A DNA stretch of 64,000 nt from assembly GCF_017983445.1 (NCBI RefSeq), contig NZ_JAGOBJ010000004.1, positions 124,001-188,000 of the forward strand, given 5' to 3'. This DNA comes from Halomonas sp. GTDB taxonomy: Bacteria; Pseudomonadota; Gammaproteobacteria; Pseudomonadales; Halomonadaceae. Below are positions 1 to 7,360 of this stretch, in pieces (the stretch's first letter is position 1; every line of letters begins with the position of its first letter). The notes beneath the pieces were generated by a model. The model was not told the origin of the DNA. It searched no databases and worked only from the letters and a program-made list of their open reading frames with translations. The translations under genes and the position numbers were made by a program.

Positions 1-348
1 CGTCATCTGCGCGTGGCCATTCGTCAGTATCAGCGCCAGCGCGATGTGATGATTGGCTGGGTGCAGCGCTACTTTCCCGAAGGCACAGGCATCAGCTACC
101 CGCAAGGCAGCTTTCTGCTATGGGTGGAGCTGCCCGCCGCTGTAGACTGCGTGCGGCTCAACGAGCGCCTGGCGCAAAAGAAACTTCATGTGGCCCCTGG
201 CTCGCTGTTTTCCGCCTCGGGCAAGTTTCGCCAGTGTTTGCGGCTTAACTATGCGTTCACCCTCACGCCAGCAATCGAAACCGCAGTACGCACGGTGGGG
301 GAGTTAGTCGACGAGATGGTGGGAGAGTTGCGGGCATCGCTGGTCTGA
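1..348 (+). CDS. MocR-type/aminotransferase class I-II C-terminal fragment (5' end outside window)
   Basis: The reading frame is open from base 1 and ends at TGA 346-348, so only the last 115 codons are present. The sequence (HLRVAIRQYQRQRDVM near the start, YPQGSFLLWVELP, HVAPGSLFS, and a terminal LRLNYA segment) is the usual C-terminal part of fold-type I PLP-dependent aminotransferases, in particular the aminotransferase-like half of MocR/GntR regulators such as YdcR. The catalytic lysine would lie upstream of the window and cannot be checked, so regulator versus plain aminotransferase cannot be decided. A first in-frame GTG at 13 is internal, not the true start. Confidence 0.75.
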   Translation, partial: RHLRVAIRQYQRQRDVMIGWVQRYFPEGTGISYPQGSFLLWVELPAAVDCVRLNERLAQKKLHVAPGSLFSASGKFRQCLRLNYAFTLTPAIETAVRTVGELVDEMVGELRASLV

Positions 349-526
349 AAACGATGGAATCAACCAATACGCACATCTAACGAGCGCCTTGGGAAAAAGT
401 TTTAGCTTTGTTAGGGTCAGAGTGGGGCCAAAGCAGGGTCTTCAATTGATAGACATTAGAGGCGTTTGGTTTGGATTGAGAGAGCGCTGAGCTAAACCAA
501 AAGTTCCGCTCCCTCTGCCATCATCC

Positions 527-817
527 TCAATTGAGATCGTGAACACTATGCTCTTTCAGATATTGGCGTAGTGCTTGATTCATGCGGGTTTGCCAGCCCT
601 TGCCCGTTTGCTTAAAGGCTTCCACTACCTCCTGGTCATAGCGAATTTTTACAGGCACTTTCCGTTCACTTGCAGGAATAGGGGGGCGGCCACGACCGCG
701 TTTCACCAAAGTATTTCCCTGGTATTGATGTGCGGCCTCAAACCACGCCTCTGTAAGTTCGGGGGCATCGTCTGGATCAAGCCAGGTGCTGTTCGTATCG
801 TTGTCTTTCGCGTTCAT
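527..817 (-). CDS. brnA: BrnA family antitoxin
   Basis: A 96-residue acidic protein with the BrnA pattern: an N-terminal WLDPDDAPELTEAWF segment, a basic RGRGRPP linker and a C-terminal ribbon-helix-helix-like segment (VPVKIRYDQEVVEAFK, then GWQTRMNQALRQYL). In the family BrnA neutralises the BrnT ribonuclease and represses the shared promoter. The ATG at 817 has a GAGG site about 8 bases upstream inside brnT, and the two genes overlap by 41 bases, which suggests translational coupling. Toxin first and antitoxin second is the normal BrnT/BrnA order. Confidence 0.88.
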   Translation of the reverse strand: MNAKDNDTNSTWLDPDDAPELTEAWFEAAHQYQGNTLVKRGRGRPPIPASERKVPVKIRYDQEVVEAFKQTGKGWQTRMNQALRQYLKEHSVHDLN

Positions 818-1061
818 TGCCGTACCTCATGGAAATAATGCGGCGCTTCTTTCCGCGTTGTGTCCAGACAATCACGGTGATTTTGCCGGTGAGCTTACCC
901 ACGGTGATAATGCGCTCTTCACCGTAGTCTTGGCGATCATCCACCATTGATAGCGTTTTCCCGGCAAAAACAGTAGGCGCATCGTTAAAGTCCAGGCCGC
1001 GATGTTGCAGGGTGTCTTGCTGTTTGCGCAGGTCGTATTCAATCTTACTGCCTGGGGCCAT
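777..1061 (-). CDS. brnT: BrnT family ribonuclease toxin
   Basis: A 94-residue protein matching BrnT (RelE-like fold): KIEYDLRKQQDTLQHRGLDF corresponds to the usual W/YD-x-K-x3-N-x2-KHG-x-F start, followed by DAPTVF, DDRQDYGEERIITVG, and the RRIISMRYGNERERQRYE tail that carries the conserved basic and aromatic residues. By family knowledge it cleaves RNA and arrests translation unless bound by BrnA. ATG at 1061 is preceded by a strong AGGAGG six bases away. It is the first gene of a two-gene operon with brnA and is intact by inspection. Confidence 0.88.
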   Translation of the reverse strand: MAPGSKIEYDLRKQQDTLQHRGLDFNDAPTVFAGKTLSMVDDRQDYGEERIITVGKLTGKITVIVWTQRGKKRRIISMRYGNERERQRYEQHLA

Positions 1062-1081
1062 CGAAGCCTCCTCATCCTATT

Positions 1082-1113
1082 AATTATTGTACCCCCAATA
1101 ATTTGTTAAGCAA
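1082..1113 (-). promoter_or_regulatory. Predicted brnTA promoter and palindromic operator
   Basis: Reading the minus strand, TTGCTT (1113-1108) and TACAAT (1091-1086) are separated by 16 bases and lie 25-50 bases upstream of brnT. An inverted repeat with perfect 8-base arms, AATTATTG and CAATAATT (1082-1089 and 1096-1103, 6-base centre), covers the -10 and part of the spacer. BrnA antitoxins autorepress their operon, so this is the best candidate operator; the assignment is inference. Confidence 0.6.
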
Positions 1114-1253
1114 GCGGCGCTCCAGCTTCTATCGAGTCAAAATCACTATCCTCACAAAATATAAGCCAAGGCGAATATTTGTTATCTAACTGCGGATTTC
1201 TCCCCATATCTCCTCTTCTGTTATAGCGTCTTTCTTGAAACTCAAGATAATAA

Positions 1254-1343
1254 CCGTTCCCCGCTGGCGCGGGGATGAACCGGTCTGGCGGCATCGGATC
1301 AAACGTGGGCATCGCCATTCCCCGCAAGCGCGCTGGCCACCGA
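1254..1343 (+). CRISPR. One-spacer orphan CRISPR-like array, type I-E-like repeat
   Basis: A 29-base sequence at 1254-1282 has the type I-E repeat layout: GTTCCCCGC, a short hairpin loop, then GCGGGGATGAACCG. A second, degenerate copy at 1315-1343 begins CCATTCCCCGCAAGCGCG and matches 18 of 29 positions, 15 of the first 18, and loses its 3' part as terminal repeats often do. The two copies are exactly 61 bases apart, giving a 32-base spacer (1283-1314), the standard I-E geometry. No cas gene is present in the window. With only one good repeat this is a remnant or a solitary array, not an active locus. Confidence 0.55.
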
Positions 1344-1522
1344 GAAAGTCGCGCAGGTGTACGAACACGCGGTTACCTTAACGGGTATGAAATGAGAAAC
1401 GACGGTGCAACAGGCGGCTTGGGGATGGCGGCCTGGGCGAAATCGGAGTATCTAGTAGCGATGTTTTCAAGCGCGCATTTTCAGGTCGTGGCGAGTGGAA
1501 AACATGCCGCGCGAACCGCACG
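1344..1522. other. Non-coding stretch between CRISPR-like remnant and DUF1176 gene
   Basis: Together with 1104-1253 this makes a gene-free gap of about 430 bases. 1104-1253 is fairly AT-rich and could be a decayed leader of the CRISPR-like pair. 1344-1522 is more GC-rich and holds no reading frame I can support; small frames on the minus strand across the repeat give the IPAPAGNG and SSPRQRGT strings typical of false proteins translated from I-E repeats. Confidence 0.5.
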
Positions 1523-1534
1523 AAGGAGGTGGTC

Positions 1535-2074
1535 ATGATGTTACGTTCACTGGGTTGGATAACGGCTGTGGCCATGGGCCTGTCGATCGGTTTTGCCAGC
1601 GGCCATGCCGGCGCGGAGCAGGCGGATAACGAGCAGCCGACAGTGCCAGACGCGGTCGCCTCGCATATTAGCGATACCTGCGCTCCCATTGATGAATCGT
1701 TGGGTATTGCGCCCCAGCACTATGCGATCAAAGATGAGAAGGGCGGCGATATGTGGCTCGTGCCGTGTAATGCTGGCGCCTACCAGATTTCTTATGAGGC
1801 GATTTACCAGGCGGAAGACGCCGCGCCACGCAAGCTGCTTTTTGCCCTATGGCGTAACAGTAGCTGGACCGGCACCGAGTCGCTTTTTGATCCTGAGTTT
1901 GACCCAGAGACGGGCATTTTAAGCGATCAATACAAGGACCGAGGCGCCGGTAACTGTGGTGGCGAACGCACCTGGCAGTGGCAGGAGGGTACTTTCCGAC
2001 TGGTTGAATATCGTGCAAATGAGGCGTGCGAAGACGAATCGCAGCCATTTCCGGTGGTCTTCAAAGCCGAGTAA
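1535..2074 (+). CDS. Short DUF1176-like exported protein
   Basis: About 180 residues with an N-terminal signal peptide (hydrophobic core LGWITAVAMGLSIGFASG, likely cut after GHAGA) and a C-terminal part resembling DUF1176: FDPETGILSDQYKDRGAGNC, a Trp-rich WQWQEG, FRLVEYRANEAC, and a final PFPVVFKA. DUF1176 proteins are usually longer (about 330-350 residues); here only the second half of the family seems present. Function of the family is unknown; an envelope location is inferred from the signal peptide. ATG 1535 follows AAGGAGG (1523-1529); ATG 1538 is equally possible. Confidence 0.65.
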   Translation: MMLRSLGWITAVAMGLSIGFASGHAGAEQADNEQPTVPDAVASHISDTCAPIDESLGIAPQHYAIKDEKGGDMWLVPCNAGAYQISYEAIYQAEDAAPRKLLFALWRNSSWTGTESLFDPEFDPETGILSDQYKDRGAGNCGGERTWQWQEGTFRLVEYRANEACEDESQPFPVVFKAE

Positions 2075-2099
2075 CGTCGACTTCTCCGCTGGAATCCTG

Positions 2100-2134
2100 A
2101 ACGCTCGCTTTCGTTATTAGAGGCGAGCGTTTTA
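2100..2134. terminator. Bidirectional hairpin terminator
   Basis: Inverted repeat AACGCTCGC (2100-2108) and GCGAGCGTT (2123-2131), followed by TTTTACG. It lies between the convergent DUF1176 gene and the VOC gene, whose stop codon touches its edge, so it probably ends transcription from both sides. Confidence 0.75.
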
Positions 2135-2536
2135 CGTTAGATCCATAAAGGGGTTGTAGGCGACTTCCCAGTAGTGGCCTTCGGGGTCGCGGAAATAACC
2201 GGAATAACCGCCCCAGAAAACCTCTTCAGCGGGTTTGATCAGCTTGGCGCCTGCCGCAACCGCTTGTTGAAGCACTTGATCAACGGCCTCTTGGCTGGCG
2301 ACGTTGTGGGCCAGTGTGATGCCACTGAAACTGGCTTTTGAGTCATCCGCAATGCCGATATCGCGAGCCAATGACGCTCTGGGAAACAGCGATAGCCAGG
2401 CGCCTTCCATCTTGAAAAAGGCTACCTCGTCGCTGTCTGTCTCGTGTTCCGGCAGCCCAAGGCCATCCCGGTAAAACTGGATGGCGCGCTTCAAGTCATG
2501 CACACCAAGGGTAATCAGGCTGATCTTGGGTTTCAT
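2132..2536 (-). CDS. VOC (glyoxalase/bleomycin-resistance/dioxygenase) family protein
   Basis: 134 residues with paired beta-alpha-beta-beta-beta units of the vicinal oxygen chelate fold: ISLITLGVHDLKRAIQFYRDGLGL at the start, FSGITLAHNV in the middle and the closing GYSGYFRDPEGHYWEVAYNP, where DPEGHYWEV holds the usual late metal-ligand Glu. The substrate cannot be read from the sequence; VOC members include glyoxalase I, dioxygenases and resistance proteins. ATG 2536 is preceded by AAAGG. The upstream neighbour is the uracil-DNA glycosylase-like gene, 36 bases away, so the two may be co-transcribed. Confidence 0.85.
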   Translation of the reverse strand: MKPKISLITLGVHDLKRAIQFYRDGLGLPEHETDSDEVAFFKMEGAWLSLFPRASLARDIGIADDSKASFSGITLAHNVASQEAVDQVLQQAVAAGAKLIKPAEEVFWGGYSGYFRDPEGHYWEVAYNPFMDLT

Positions 2537-2572
2537 GGCGGTGCCTTTGTACGTTGTTTAAATAGGCCGCTG

Positions 2573-3265
2573 TCACAGGGTCAGGTTGTCCTGGCGTACC
2601 TCCAACTGCTCAAGACGCTGCTTCAATAGCCCCGGAAAGCGTGCATACCAGGTTTGGTTGAGCGGTGAAGGGTGCGGCAGGGGGTAGAGCGTAAAGGTTT
2701 GCGCTGCGCCCTTGTCATCTTCTAGTGTCACCTCGATGCTACTCTCAAAGCGATCTTCCTGCTTCCAGTAGGCTTCCAGCCTATCGCGCTCCTCTTTTGA
2801 ACGGCCAATACCGAACCATAGAAAAGCTTCACGGCCCAGCGTAATCAGCGTGCGTCCTTCCCAGCGCGATATCAGCACCTCGTTCATTAAACCGTGAAAG
2901 TGACGCTTGACCTTCATCGACCACGCCTTGTTGCCTACGGGCTTATAGGGCACGGTGTTGATCCAGAAAAAGTGCTCGCCTACGGCTCGCGACGCTTCGA
3001 AGTCCGGCATCTTCTCGCCGTACAGGCGCTCGTATAGCGCCTTTCTCACCAGCTGCCCGCCAGCGCCGATAAAGGGCTCCTGGTAGCGGACCTCCTCTCG
3101 ACCTGGGTCGCGCCCGAAAAAACCGATGCGCAGGTTCTGCTTGCCAAGGCCGATGATTGGCTCGAGCGGGTCGCGCTCGAAGCGCTCGTAGACGTCGACA
3201 TCGATTCCTTCGATCTCGGCGGCAAGCGCCTTGAAGCGCTTTTGCTGCTGCTGCGTCAATGACAT
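2573..3265 (-). CDS. Uracil-DNA glycosylase superfamily protein
   Basis: 230 residues. Motif A reads FFGRDPGREEVRYQEPFIGAGGQL, close to the GEAPG-x-x-E...PFVGxxGxLL motif of family 4/5 uracil-DNA glycosylases, and motif B reads LPHPSPLN near the C terminus. Between them lie a WINTVPYKP segment and ITLGREAFLWFG. By family it would flip and excise uracil or another damaged base. The cysteines that hold the Fe-S cluster of classic family 4 enzymes are absent, so it belongs to a cluster-free subgroup and its substrate is open. ATG 3265 overlaps an AAGG-rich site. Confidence 0.8.
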   Translation of the reverse strand: MSLTQQQQKRFKALAAEIEGIDVDVYERFERDPLEPIIGLGKQNLRIGFFGRDPGREEVRYQEPFIGAGGQLVRKALYERLYGEKMPDFEASRAVGEHFFWINTVPYKPVGNKAWSMKVKRHFHGLMNEVLISRWEGRTLITLGREAFLWFGIGRSKEERDRLEAYWKQEDRFESSIEVTLEDDKGAAQTFTLYPLPHPSPLNQTWYARFPGLLKQRLEQLEVRQDNLTL

Positions 3266-3295
3266 CCTTGTTCCTTTTTTAACGGTCAGTCTGAC

Positions 3296-4045
3296 TTAAT
3301 CGAACCACTCCTGGGCGGTACGCCACACGCACATGCCCACGAAATAGCATGAAGTTATGGCAAGCCCCACCAGCGCCCAGGCCGCCTGCTCAGGGCTTGA
3401 AAGTATCAAGGCCGTCGCGCAGACACACCAGAGTAGCGTAACGGCAATATTAAGCGGCATGAACTTGCGCACCCTGAAAGGGTGCAGAAACTTCATCTTG
3501 GTGACGGTAAGAATGGCCAGAAAGAGAATCGCGGCAACGGTCAACCAGGGCGGTAAATCGAGAATATAGAAATAGGCCGCGGCGATGTTCCAGGCGGCCG
3601 GAAAACCAACAAAGTAGTTATCCTGGCTTTTCATATTGGTGTTGCAGAAACAGAACATTGATGAGAGCAGGATAGTAAACACCGCCAGTAGTGAAAAACC
3701 GGTCGGCAGATCAATAAAGTAGTAGATAAACAAGGCGGGAATGAACGCCCAGGTAAGGTAATCAATGACCATATCCAGCGTTGAGCCATCGAAGTGCGGC
3801 AGGATGGTTTTCACTTCATACTTTCGCGCTAACGTGCCGTCGAAGCCATCTACCATCATCGCTGCCCCCAGCCAGAGCAAACAAGCCACCGGGTTATCAT
3901 CGATCAGGGCCAATAGCGCCATGACGCCCAGCAGTACGCCGCTAGCGGTGAGAGCATGTACGCTCCATGCCTTGCATCGCGATGCGTGGGAGTCTGCTTG
4001 CGAAGAGAGCGGTTGAGCCACATTAAACCCCGTTGAGAACGTCAT
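3296..4045 (-). CDS. pcs: Phosphatidylcholine synthase (CDP-diacylglycerol:choline phosphatidyltransferase)
   Basis: 249 residues with about eight membrane segments. The CDP-alcohol phosphatidyltransferase motif is present as DGFDGTLAR...FDGSTLDMVID (DG-x2-DG-x2-AR-x8-G-x3-D-x3-D). AWSVHALTASG near the N terminus and the VKTILPHFDG variant are typical of Pcs, which makes phosphatidylcholine in one step from CDP-diacylglycerol and free choline in the inner membrane (EC 2.7.8.24). Transcribed alone or with the downstream glycosylase-like gene (30-base gap). ATG 4045. An acyl-chain or other alcohol specificity cannot be excluded, but the match to Pcs is good by eye. Confidence 0.82.
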   Translation of the reverse strand: MTFSTGFNVAQPLSSQADSHASRCKAWSVHALTASGVLLGVMALLALIDDNPVACLLWLGAAMMVDGFDGTLARKYEVKTILPHFDGSTLDMVIDYLTWAFIPALFIYYFIDLPTGFSLLAVFTILLSSMFCFCNTNMKSQDNYFVGFPAAWNIAAAYFYILDLPPWLTVAAILFLAILTVTKMKFLHPFRVRKFMPLNIAVTLLWCVCATALILSSPEQAAWALVGLAITSCYFVGMCVWRTAQEWFD

Positions 4046-4202
4046 GTTCTGCTGCTGTTTGGTGTATGGATGAGCGTGTCAGTCAATACACTACTACAAG
4101 AAGGCGCACCGAGAACACGCAGGCCGTTGATATACGCTTATCATGGCCGTTTATCGTGTTATCCGCTAGGCGATTGTCGGCGTCCTAACGTATGTATAAA
4201 CC

Positions 4203-4811
4203 CTAAATGGGCCGCTGAAACTGCAAGCGTGCCTTTTCGGCGCGCTTGCGCGTTACGCAGGTAAGCGAGTGGTCATTGAGCAGCCCCATTGCCTGCATGA
4301 ACGCAAAGGCTGTAGTGGGGCCAATAAATTTCCAGCCGCGCTTCTTCAATGCTTTGGAGAGAGCGATAGATTCAGGCGAGACGGTCTGGGTTTGCGGTGC
4401 TTTTAACGCCTCGGGCGCTGGCTCGAAACGCCAGAAAAACGCTGCCAGCGAACCTTCCTGTCCAACTAATTCCTGTGCCCGTTGCGCGTTGTTGATCGCC
4501 GCCTCAATTTTGCCGCGATGGCGAATAATGCCCGCGTCTTGCAGTAAGCGCTGCACATCACGCTCATCAAAACGCGCGATCTGATGAAAATCGAAGTGAT
4601 GAAAAGCCGCACGAAAATTTTCACGCTTGTTGAGAATCGTCCGCCAGCTCAAGCCGGACTGAAAACTTTCCAGGCAGAGCTTTTCGAACAGGCGCTGATC
4701 GTTATCAACGGGAAAGCCCCACTCATTATCGTGGTAGGGCAGAAACTCCGGCGCGCCGCCACACCAGTAGCAGCGTGATTGGCCATCGGGGGCGATAAAT
4801 TCGCTCGGCAT
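4203..4811 (-). CDS. tag: DNA-3-methyladenine glycosylase I
   Basis: 202 residues in the Tag family, which removes 3-methyladenine from alkylated DNA. Seen: RCYWCGG and YHDNEWGFPV near the N terminus, QSGLSWRTILNKRENFR, IARFDERDVQRLLQDAGIIRHRGKI, GWKFIGPTTAFAFMQAMGLLNDH. The zinc ligands expected from E. coli Tag (an early Cys, the His of YHDNEWG, the His of NDH and a Cys four residues on) all appear present. ATG 4811. It is 18 bases downstream of the MocR-type gene. Another small base-repair gene (2573-3265) lies nearby, separated by pcs. Confidence 0.93.
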   Translation of the reverse strand: MPSEFIAPDGQSRCYWCGGAPEFLPYHDNEWGFPVDNDQRLFEKLCLESFQSGLSWRTILNKRENFRAAFHHFDFHQIARFDERDVQRLLQDAGIIRHRGKIEAAINNAQRAQELVGQEGSLAAFFWRFEPAPEALKAPQTQTVSPESIALSKALKKRGWKFIGPTTAFAFMQAMGLLNDHSLTCVTRKRAEKARLQFQRPI

Positions 4812-4829
4812 AGCGGCTCCATGATTGAT

Positions 4830-6305
4830 TCATATAGGTTGCAGATTTAGCCATGCGTGGCTGAGCCAGCGGCCCGCGCGTAGTAGCTCATCCTCTGTCG
4901 CCCCCGCATAACCCAGGACAAGGCCTGCACGCTGAGGCTGCCCCAGATAGTAACGGGATAGCGGGGAGAGGGTAATGCTTGCCTGCCGGGCCAGTTCAAC
5001 CAACTGGGCTTCCCGGTCAAGATTCGCCAGCTCAGCGACCAGATGCATCCCGGCATGGCCCGAGGAGAGCTTTAACCCAGCGTCGATAGCAGGAGCCAGT
5101 GCACGGCGCAGGCAGGCTTGGCGCTGGCGATAACAAAGGCGCATCCGGGCGATATGGCGTGAAAACCCACCCGTGGCAATAAACTCGGCAAGCGCTGACT
5201 GAATGGGATAGTTGCCTTCGCGGTGCAGGCGGGCGTGAGCCAACCGGAACGTATCGGCCAGCGCCTCGGGCAGCACGATATAGCCAAGCCTAAGCCCCGG
5301 GTAAAGCACCTTGCTGAACGTGCCGATATAAATGACCGATGCCTGTTCCGATAAGCCTTGAAGCGACGGCGTGGGCGGTATGTCGTAGCGAAACTCGCTG
5401 TCGTAGTCATCCTCAATGACCCAGGCGCCGTGCCTTGCTGCTTGTTCGAGTAATGCAAAGCGTCGTGGAACCGGCATGGTAACGCCACTCGGGTATTGAT
5501 GGGAGGGCGTCACGTAGATCAAACGCGGTGAAGGCGTACTGGCCGGACAGCACAGCGGGTTCAGCCCGTCTTCATCGACCGGCACAGGGACAATGTTCAG
5601 TCCCGCTGCCAAAAAGCAGGTTTGCGCGCCACCGTAGCCGGGTTCTTCCATCCATACTGTGTCGCCGCTATCGGTCAGTAGCTGGGCCACTAGCTCGAAT
5701 GCCTGCTGCGCGCCTTGCGTAATCACAATCTGCTCAGGACGACAGCGCACTGCGCGGGAAAGCGTCAGGTAATCACCCAATGCCTCTTTAAGCGCGGGCA
5801 AGCCCCCATGCGTTTGATAGGAAAGCCATGCCGTATCGGCTTGGCGATAGTGGCGCCTTAAAAGGCGTTGCCACTGCGCGTGGGGGAACAGATCCAGCCC
5901 CGGTACGCCCGGCGCAAACGCTTGATAGTGCTGGCTTAGCGTACCGCAACGATCAATCAGCGCCTGCCCACGTGTTGAGTAGCTAAACGCCGCTTCCAAA
6001 AGCGGCTTGGGATGAGCCGGTAGCGTAGGTAGATTGGCCACATACATGCCCGCGCCCCGTCGAGAAACCACCAAACCCTCGGCTAACAAGCGGTCCATTG
6101 CTGCTAACACGGTATTACGGCTGATACCCAAACCGCGAGCCAGGTGCCGTGAAGAGGGCAGATGGCTCCCGGCGGCCAGTTCGCCGTGTTGAATCCAACG
6201 GCGCAACGCGCTGTATAACTGATGTACCAGCGTGGCTCCTTGGGTACCAATCTGTAGCGCCAAGGCATCAATAAGCCATTCACTCGACGGCGTTCGCTGC
6301 TTCAC
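4830..6305 (-). CDS. MocR/PdxR family regulator (GntR HTH plus aminotransferase domain)
   Basis: 491 residues. An N-terminal GntR winged helix (about 20-90; LHRSSRHLARGLGISRNTVL-type recognition helix, here LPSSRHLARGLGISRNTVLA) joins an aminotransferase class I domain (about 125-485) with GAQQAFELVAQLL, EEPGYGGA, VIEDDYDSEFRY and the PLP-lysine segment YIGTFSKVLYPGLRLGY. Such proteins sense PLP or an amine/amino acid and control a nearby gene. The start is GTG 6305 with GAGGGAG just upstream; no good internal ATG exists. It is divergent from the GNAT-rhodanese pair, its most likely target. Specific ligand unknown. Confidence 0.9.
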   Translation of the reverse strand: MKQRTPSSEWLIDALALQIGTQGATLVHQLYSALRRWIQHGELAAGSHLPSSRHLARGLGISRNTVLAAMDRLLAEGLVVSRRGAGMYVANLPTLPAHPKPLLEAAFSYSTRGQALIDRCGTLSQHYQAFAPGVPGLDLFPHAQWQRLLRRHYRQADTAWLSYQTHGGLPALKEALGDYLTLSRAVRCRPEQIVITQGAQQAFELVAQLLTDSGDTVWMEEPGYGGAQTCFLAAGLNIVPVPVDEDGLNPLCCPASTPSPRLIYVTPSHQYPSGVTMPVPRRFALLEQAARHGAWVIEDDYDSEFRYDIPPTPSLQGLSEQASVIYIGTFSKVLYPGLRLGYIVLPEALADTFRLAHARLHREGNYPIQSALAEFIATGGFSRHIARMRLCYRQRQACLRRALAPAIDAGLKLSSGHAGMHLVAELANLDREAQLVELARQASITLSPLSRYYLGQPQRAGLVLGYAGATEDELLRAGRWLSHAWLNLQPI

Positions 6306-6327
6306 TGGCTCCCTCGATATTTAACAA

Positions 6328-6351
6328 AGTGGTTCTTTTATAAGGTCCACT
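6328..6351. promoter_or_regulatory. Candidate MocR operator between divergent genes
   Basis: Inverted half-sites AGTGG (6328-6332) and CCACT (6347-6351) flank an AT-rich centre with TTTTATAAGG. They sit midway in the 92-base gap between the MocR-type gene and the GNAT gene. MocR regulators commonly bind repeats in such gaps; the assignment rests only on position and symmetry. Confidence 0.4.
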
Positions 6352-6397
6352 CTAGCGAGAGACTGCTTATTCCAACATCTTTTTAAGGAGTGCCATC

Positions 6398-6859
6398 ATG
6401 CATAACGTCCGGGCTGCCGTGCTTGATGATTTAGACGCGCTTAGCGTGCTGCTGGATGACTATCGCCAGTTTTATCAGCAACAAAGCGACCTGAATGGCG
6501 CTCGCTATTTTTTAATCCAGCGCTTTGGGTTGGGCGACTCGTTCATTCTGGTGAGTGAAGAGGCGCAGGGAAAAATCAGCGGTTTCGTACAGATTTTTCC
6601 CGGCTTATCGACGGTAGGCATGAATGCACGGTGGACATTGAATGATCTTTACGTACTGCCTGAGTACCGCCGCCAAGGCGTAGGTAGGACGCTAATGAAC
6701 GCCGCCGCCGATTTGGCTCAGGATCACGGTGTTGCAAGGCTGGTACTGATGACACAAGTAGAGAATCAGTCAGCGCAGCGCCTGTATGAAACGCTTGGCT
6801 GGCAGCGCAATACGGCGTTTTATAGCTACCTGCTGGATGTGAATGAGGGGCAGGTATGA
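6398..6859 (+). CDS. GNAT family N-acetyltransferase
   Basis: 153 residues with the acetyl-CoA-binding motif A in YVLPEYRRQGVGRTLMNAA (Q/R-x-x-G-x-G/A type) and motif B in TQVENQSAQRLYETLGWQRN. The acceptor substrate is not evident. ATG 6398 follows AAGGAG eight bases away. Its stop codon overlaps the start of the rhodanese gene (ATGA at 6856-6859), so the two are translationally coupled. The divergent MocR-type regulator suggests control by an amine, amino acid or vitamin B6 signal; this is inference. Confidence 0.9.
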   Translation: MHNVRAAVLDDLDALSVLLDDYRQFYQQQSDLNGARYFLIQRFGLGDSFILVSEEAQGKISGFVQIFPGLSTVGMNARWTLNDLYVLPEYRRQGVGRTLMNAAADLAQDHGVARLVLMTQVENQSAQRLYETLGWQRNTAFYSYLLDVNEGQV

Positions 6860-7311
6860 TGGAGCAAACAGTGTCCTCTGTACTGGCATTTCCTACCGCT
6901 ACGCCAGCCGATATGGCCCAAATAATGTACGCCAAACTTTGTCACTACACCGATGCCTGGGATGTGGCCGAAGATCTGGCCAACGGCATCGCTGCCATTG
7001 TCGTGGGTGATACCCGAAGCATTGAGCACTACCGCGCTGGACACATTCCTGGAGCGATAAGCTTGCCGCACCGAGAAATGGCACATGAGCGCTTGTCGGG
7101 ACTTGATAGATCAAAGGTTTATGTAACGTACTGCGATGGAATCGGCTGTAACGGATCCACCAAAGGCGCGTGGAAGCTTGCCAGCGCAGGGCTGAAAGTG
7201 AAGGAGCTGCTAGGCGGGCTGGATTTTTGGCGTCGTGATGGGCATCCGGTTCAAACCGATGACTTGCCAGGCAACCTGGCAAAAGCGAGTGTTAACACCT
7301 GCGGCTGCTAA
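6856..7311 (+). CDS. Rhodanese-like domain protein
   Basis: 151 residues. The rhodanese fold is shown by IAAIVVGDTRSIEHYRAGHIPGAISLPH (CH2A-like DxRS...HIPGA...P) and the active-site stretch VTYCDGIGCNGSTKGAWKLA, with the Cys of YCDG or GCNG as sulfur carrier, then GLKVKELLGGLDFWRRDGHP. Rhodaneses transfer sulfane sulfur; the partner here is unknown. It ends NTCGC, an unusual extra cysteine tail. Two start codons, 6856 and 6859, overlap the stop of the GNAT gene. Confidence 0.88.
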   Translation: MMEQTVSSVLAFPTATPADMAQIMYAKLCHYTDAWDVAEDLANGIAAIVVGDTRSIEHYRAGHIPGAISLPHREMAHERLSGLDRSKVYVTYCDGIGCNGSTKGAWKLASAGLKVKELLGGLDFWRRDGHPVQTDDLPGNLAKASVNTCGC

Positions 7312-7326
7312 TCGATAGATATGATT

Positions 7327-7354
7327 TCCTGGCCCGGCGTTCGCCGGGCCAGGA
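7327..7354. terminator. Bidirectional hairpin terminator
   Basis: A perfect 12-bp stem, TCCTGGCCCGGC (7327-7338) with its complement at 7343-7354 and a GTTC loop, between the convergent rhodanese and ribH genes. No long T tract follows on either side, so efficiency is uncertain. Confidence 0.65.
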
Positions 7355-7360
7355 TAATGC

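Noticed and set aside
400..470. GGGTCAGAGT string and nearby short repeats, possible REP/transposase end
   Set aside because: A single short string with no paired copy, inverted repeat or transposase in the window.
1106..1368. Two overlapping minus-strand frames of 60-73 codons
   Set aside because: They run through the CRISPR-like repeat and give the IPAPAGNG and SSPRQRGT strings known from false proteins; no binding site or family match.
1378..1689. 103-codon minus-strand frame
   Set aside because: Antisense to the DUF1176 signal peptide region and lacking any family feature.
4070..4264. 64-codon plus-strand frame between pcs and tag
   Set aside because: Overlaps the end of tag, no ribosome-binding site, no recognisable domain.
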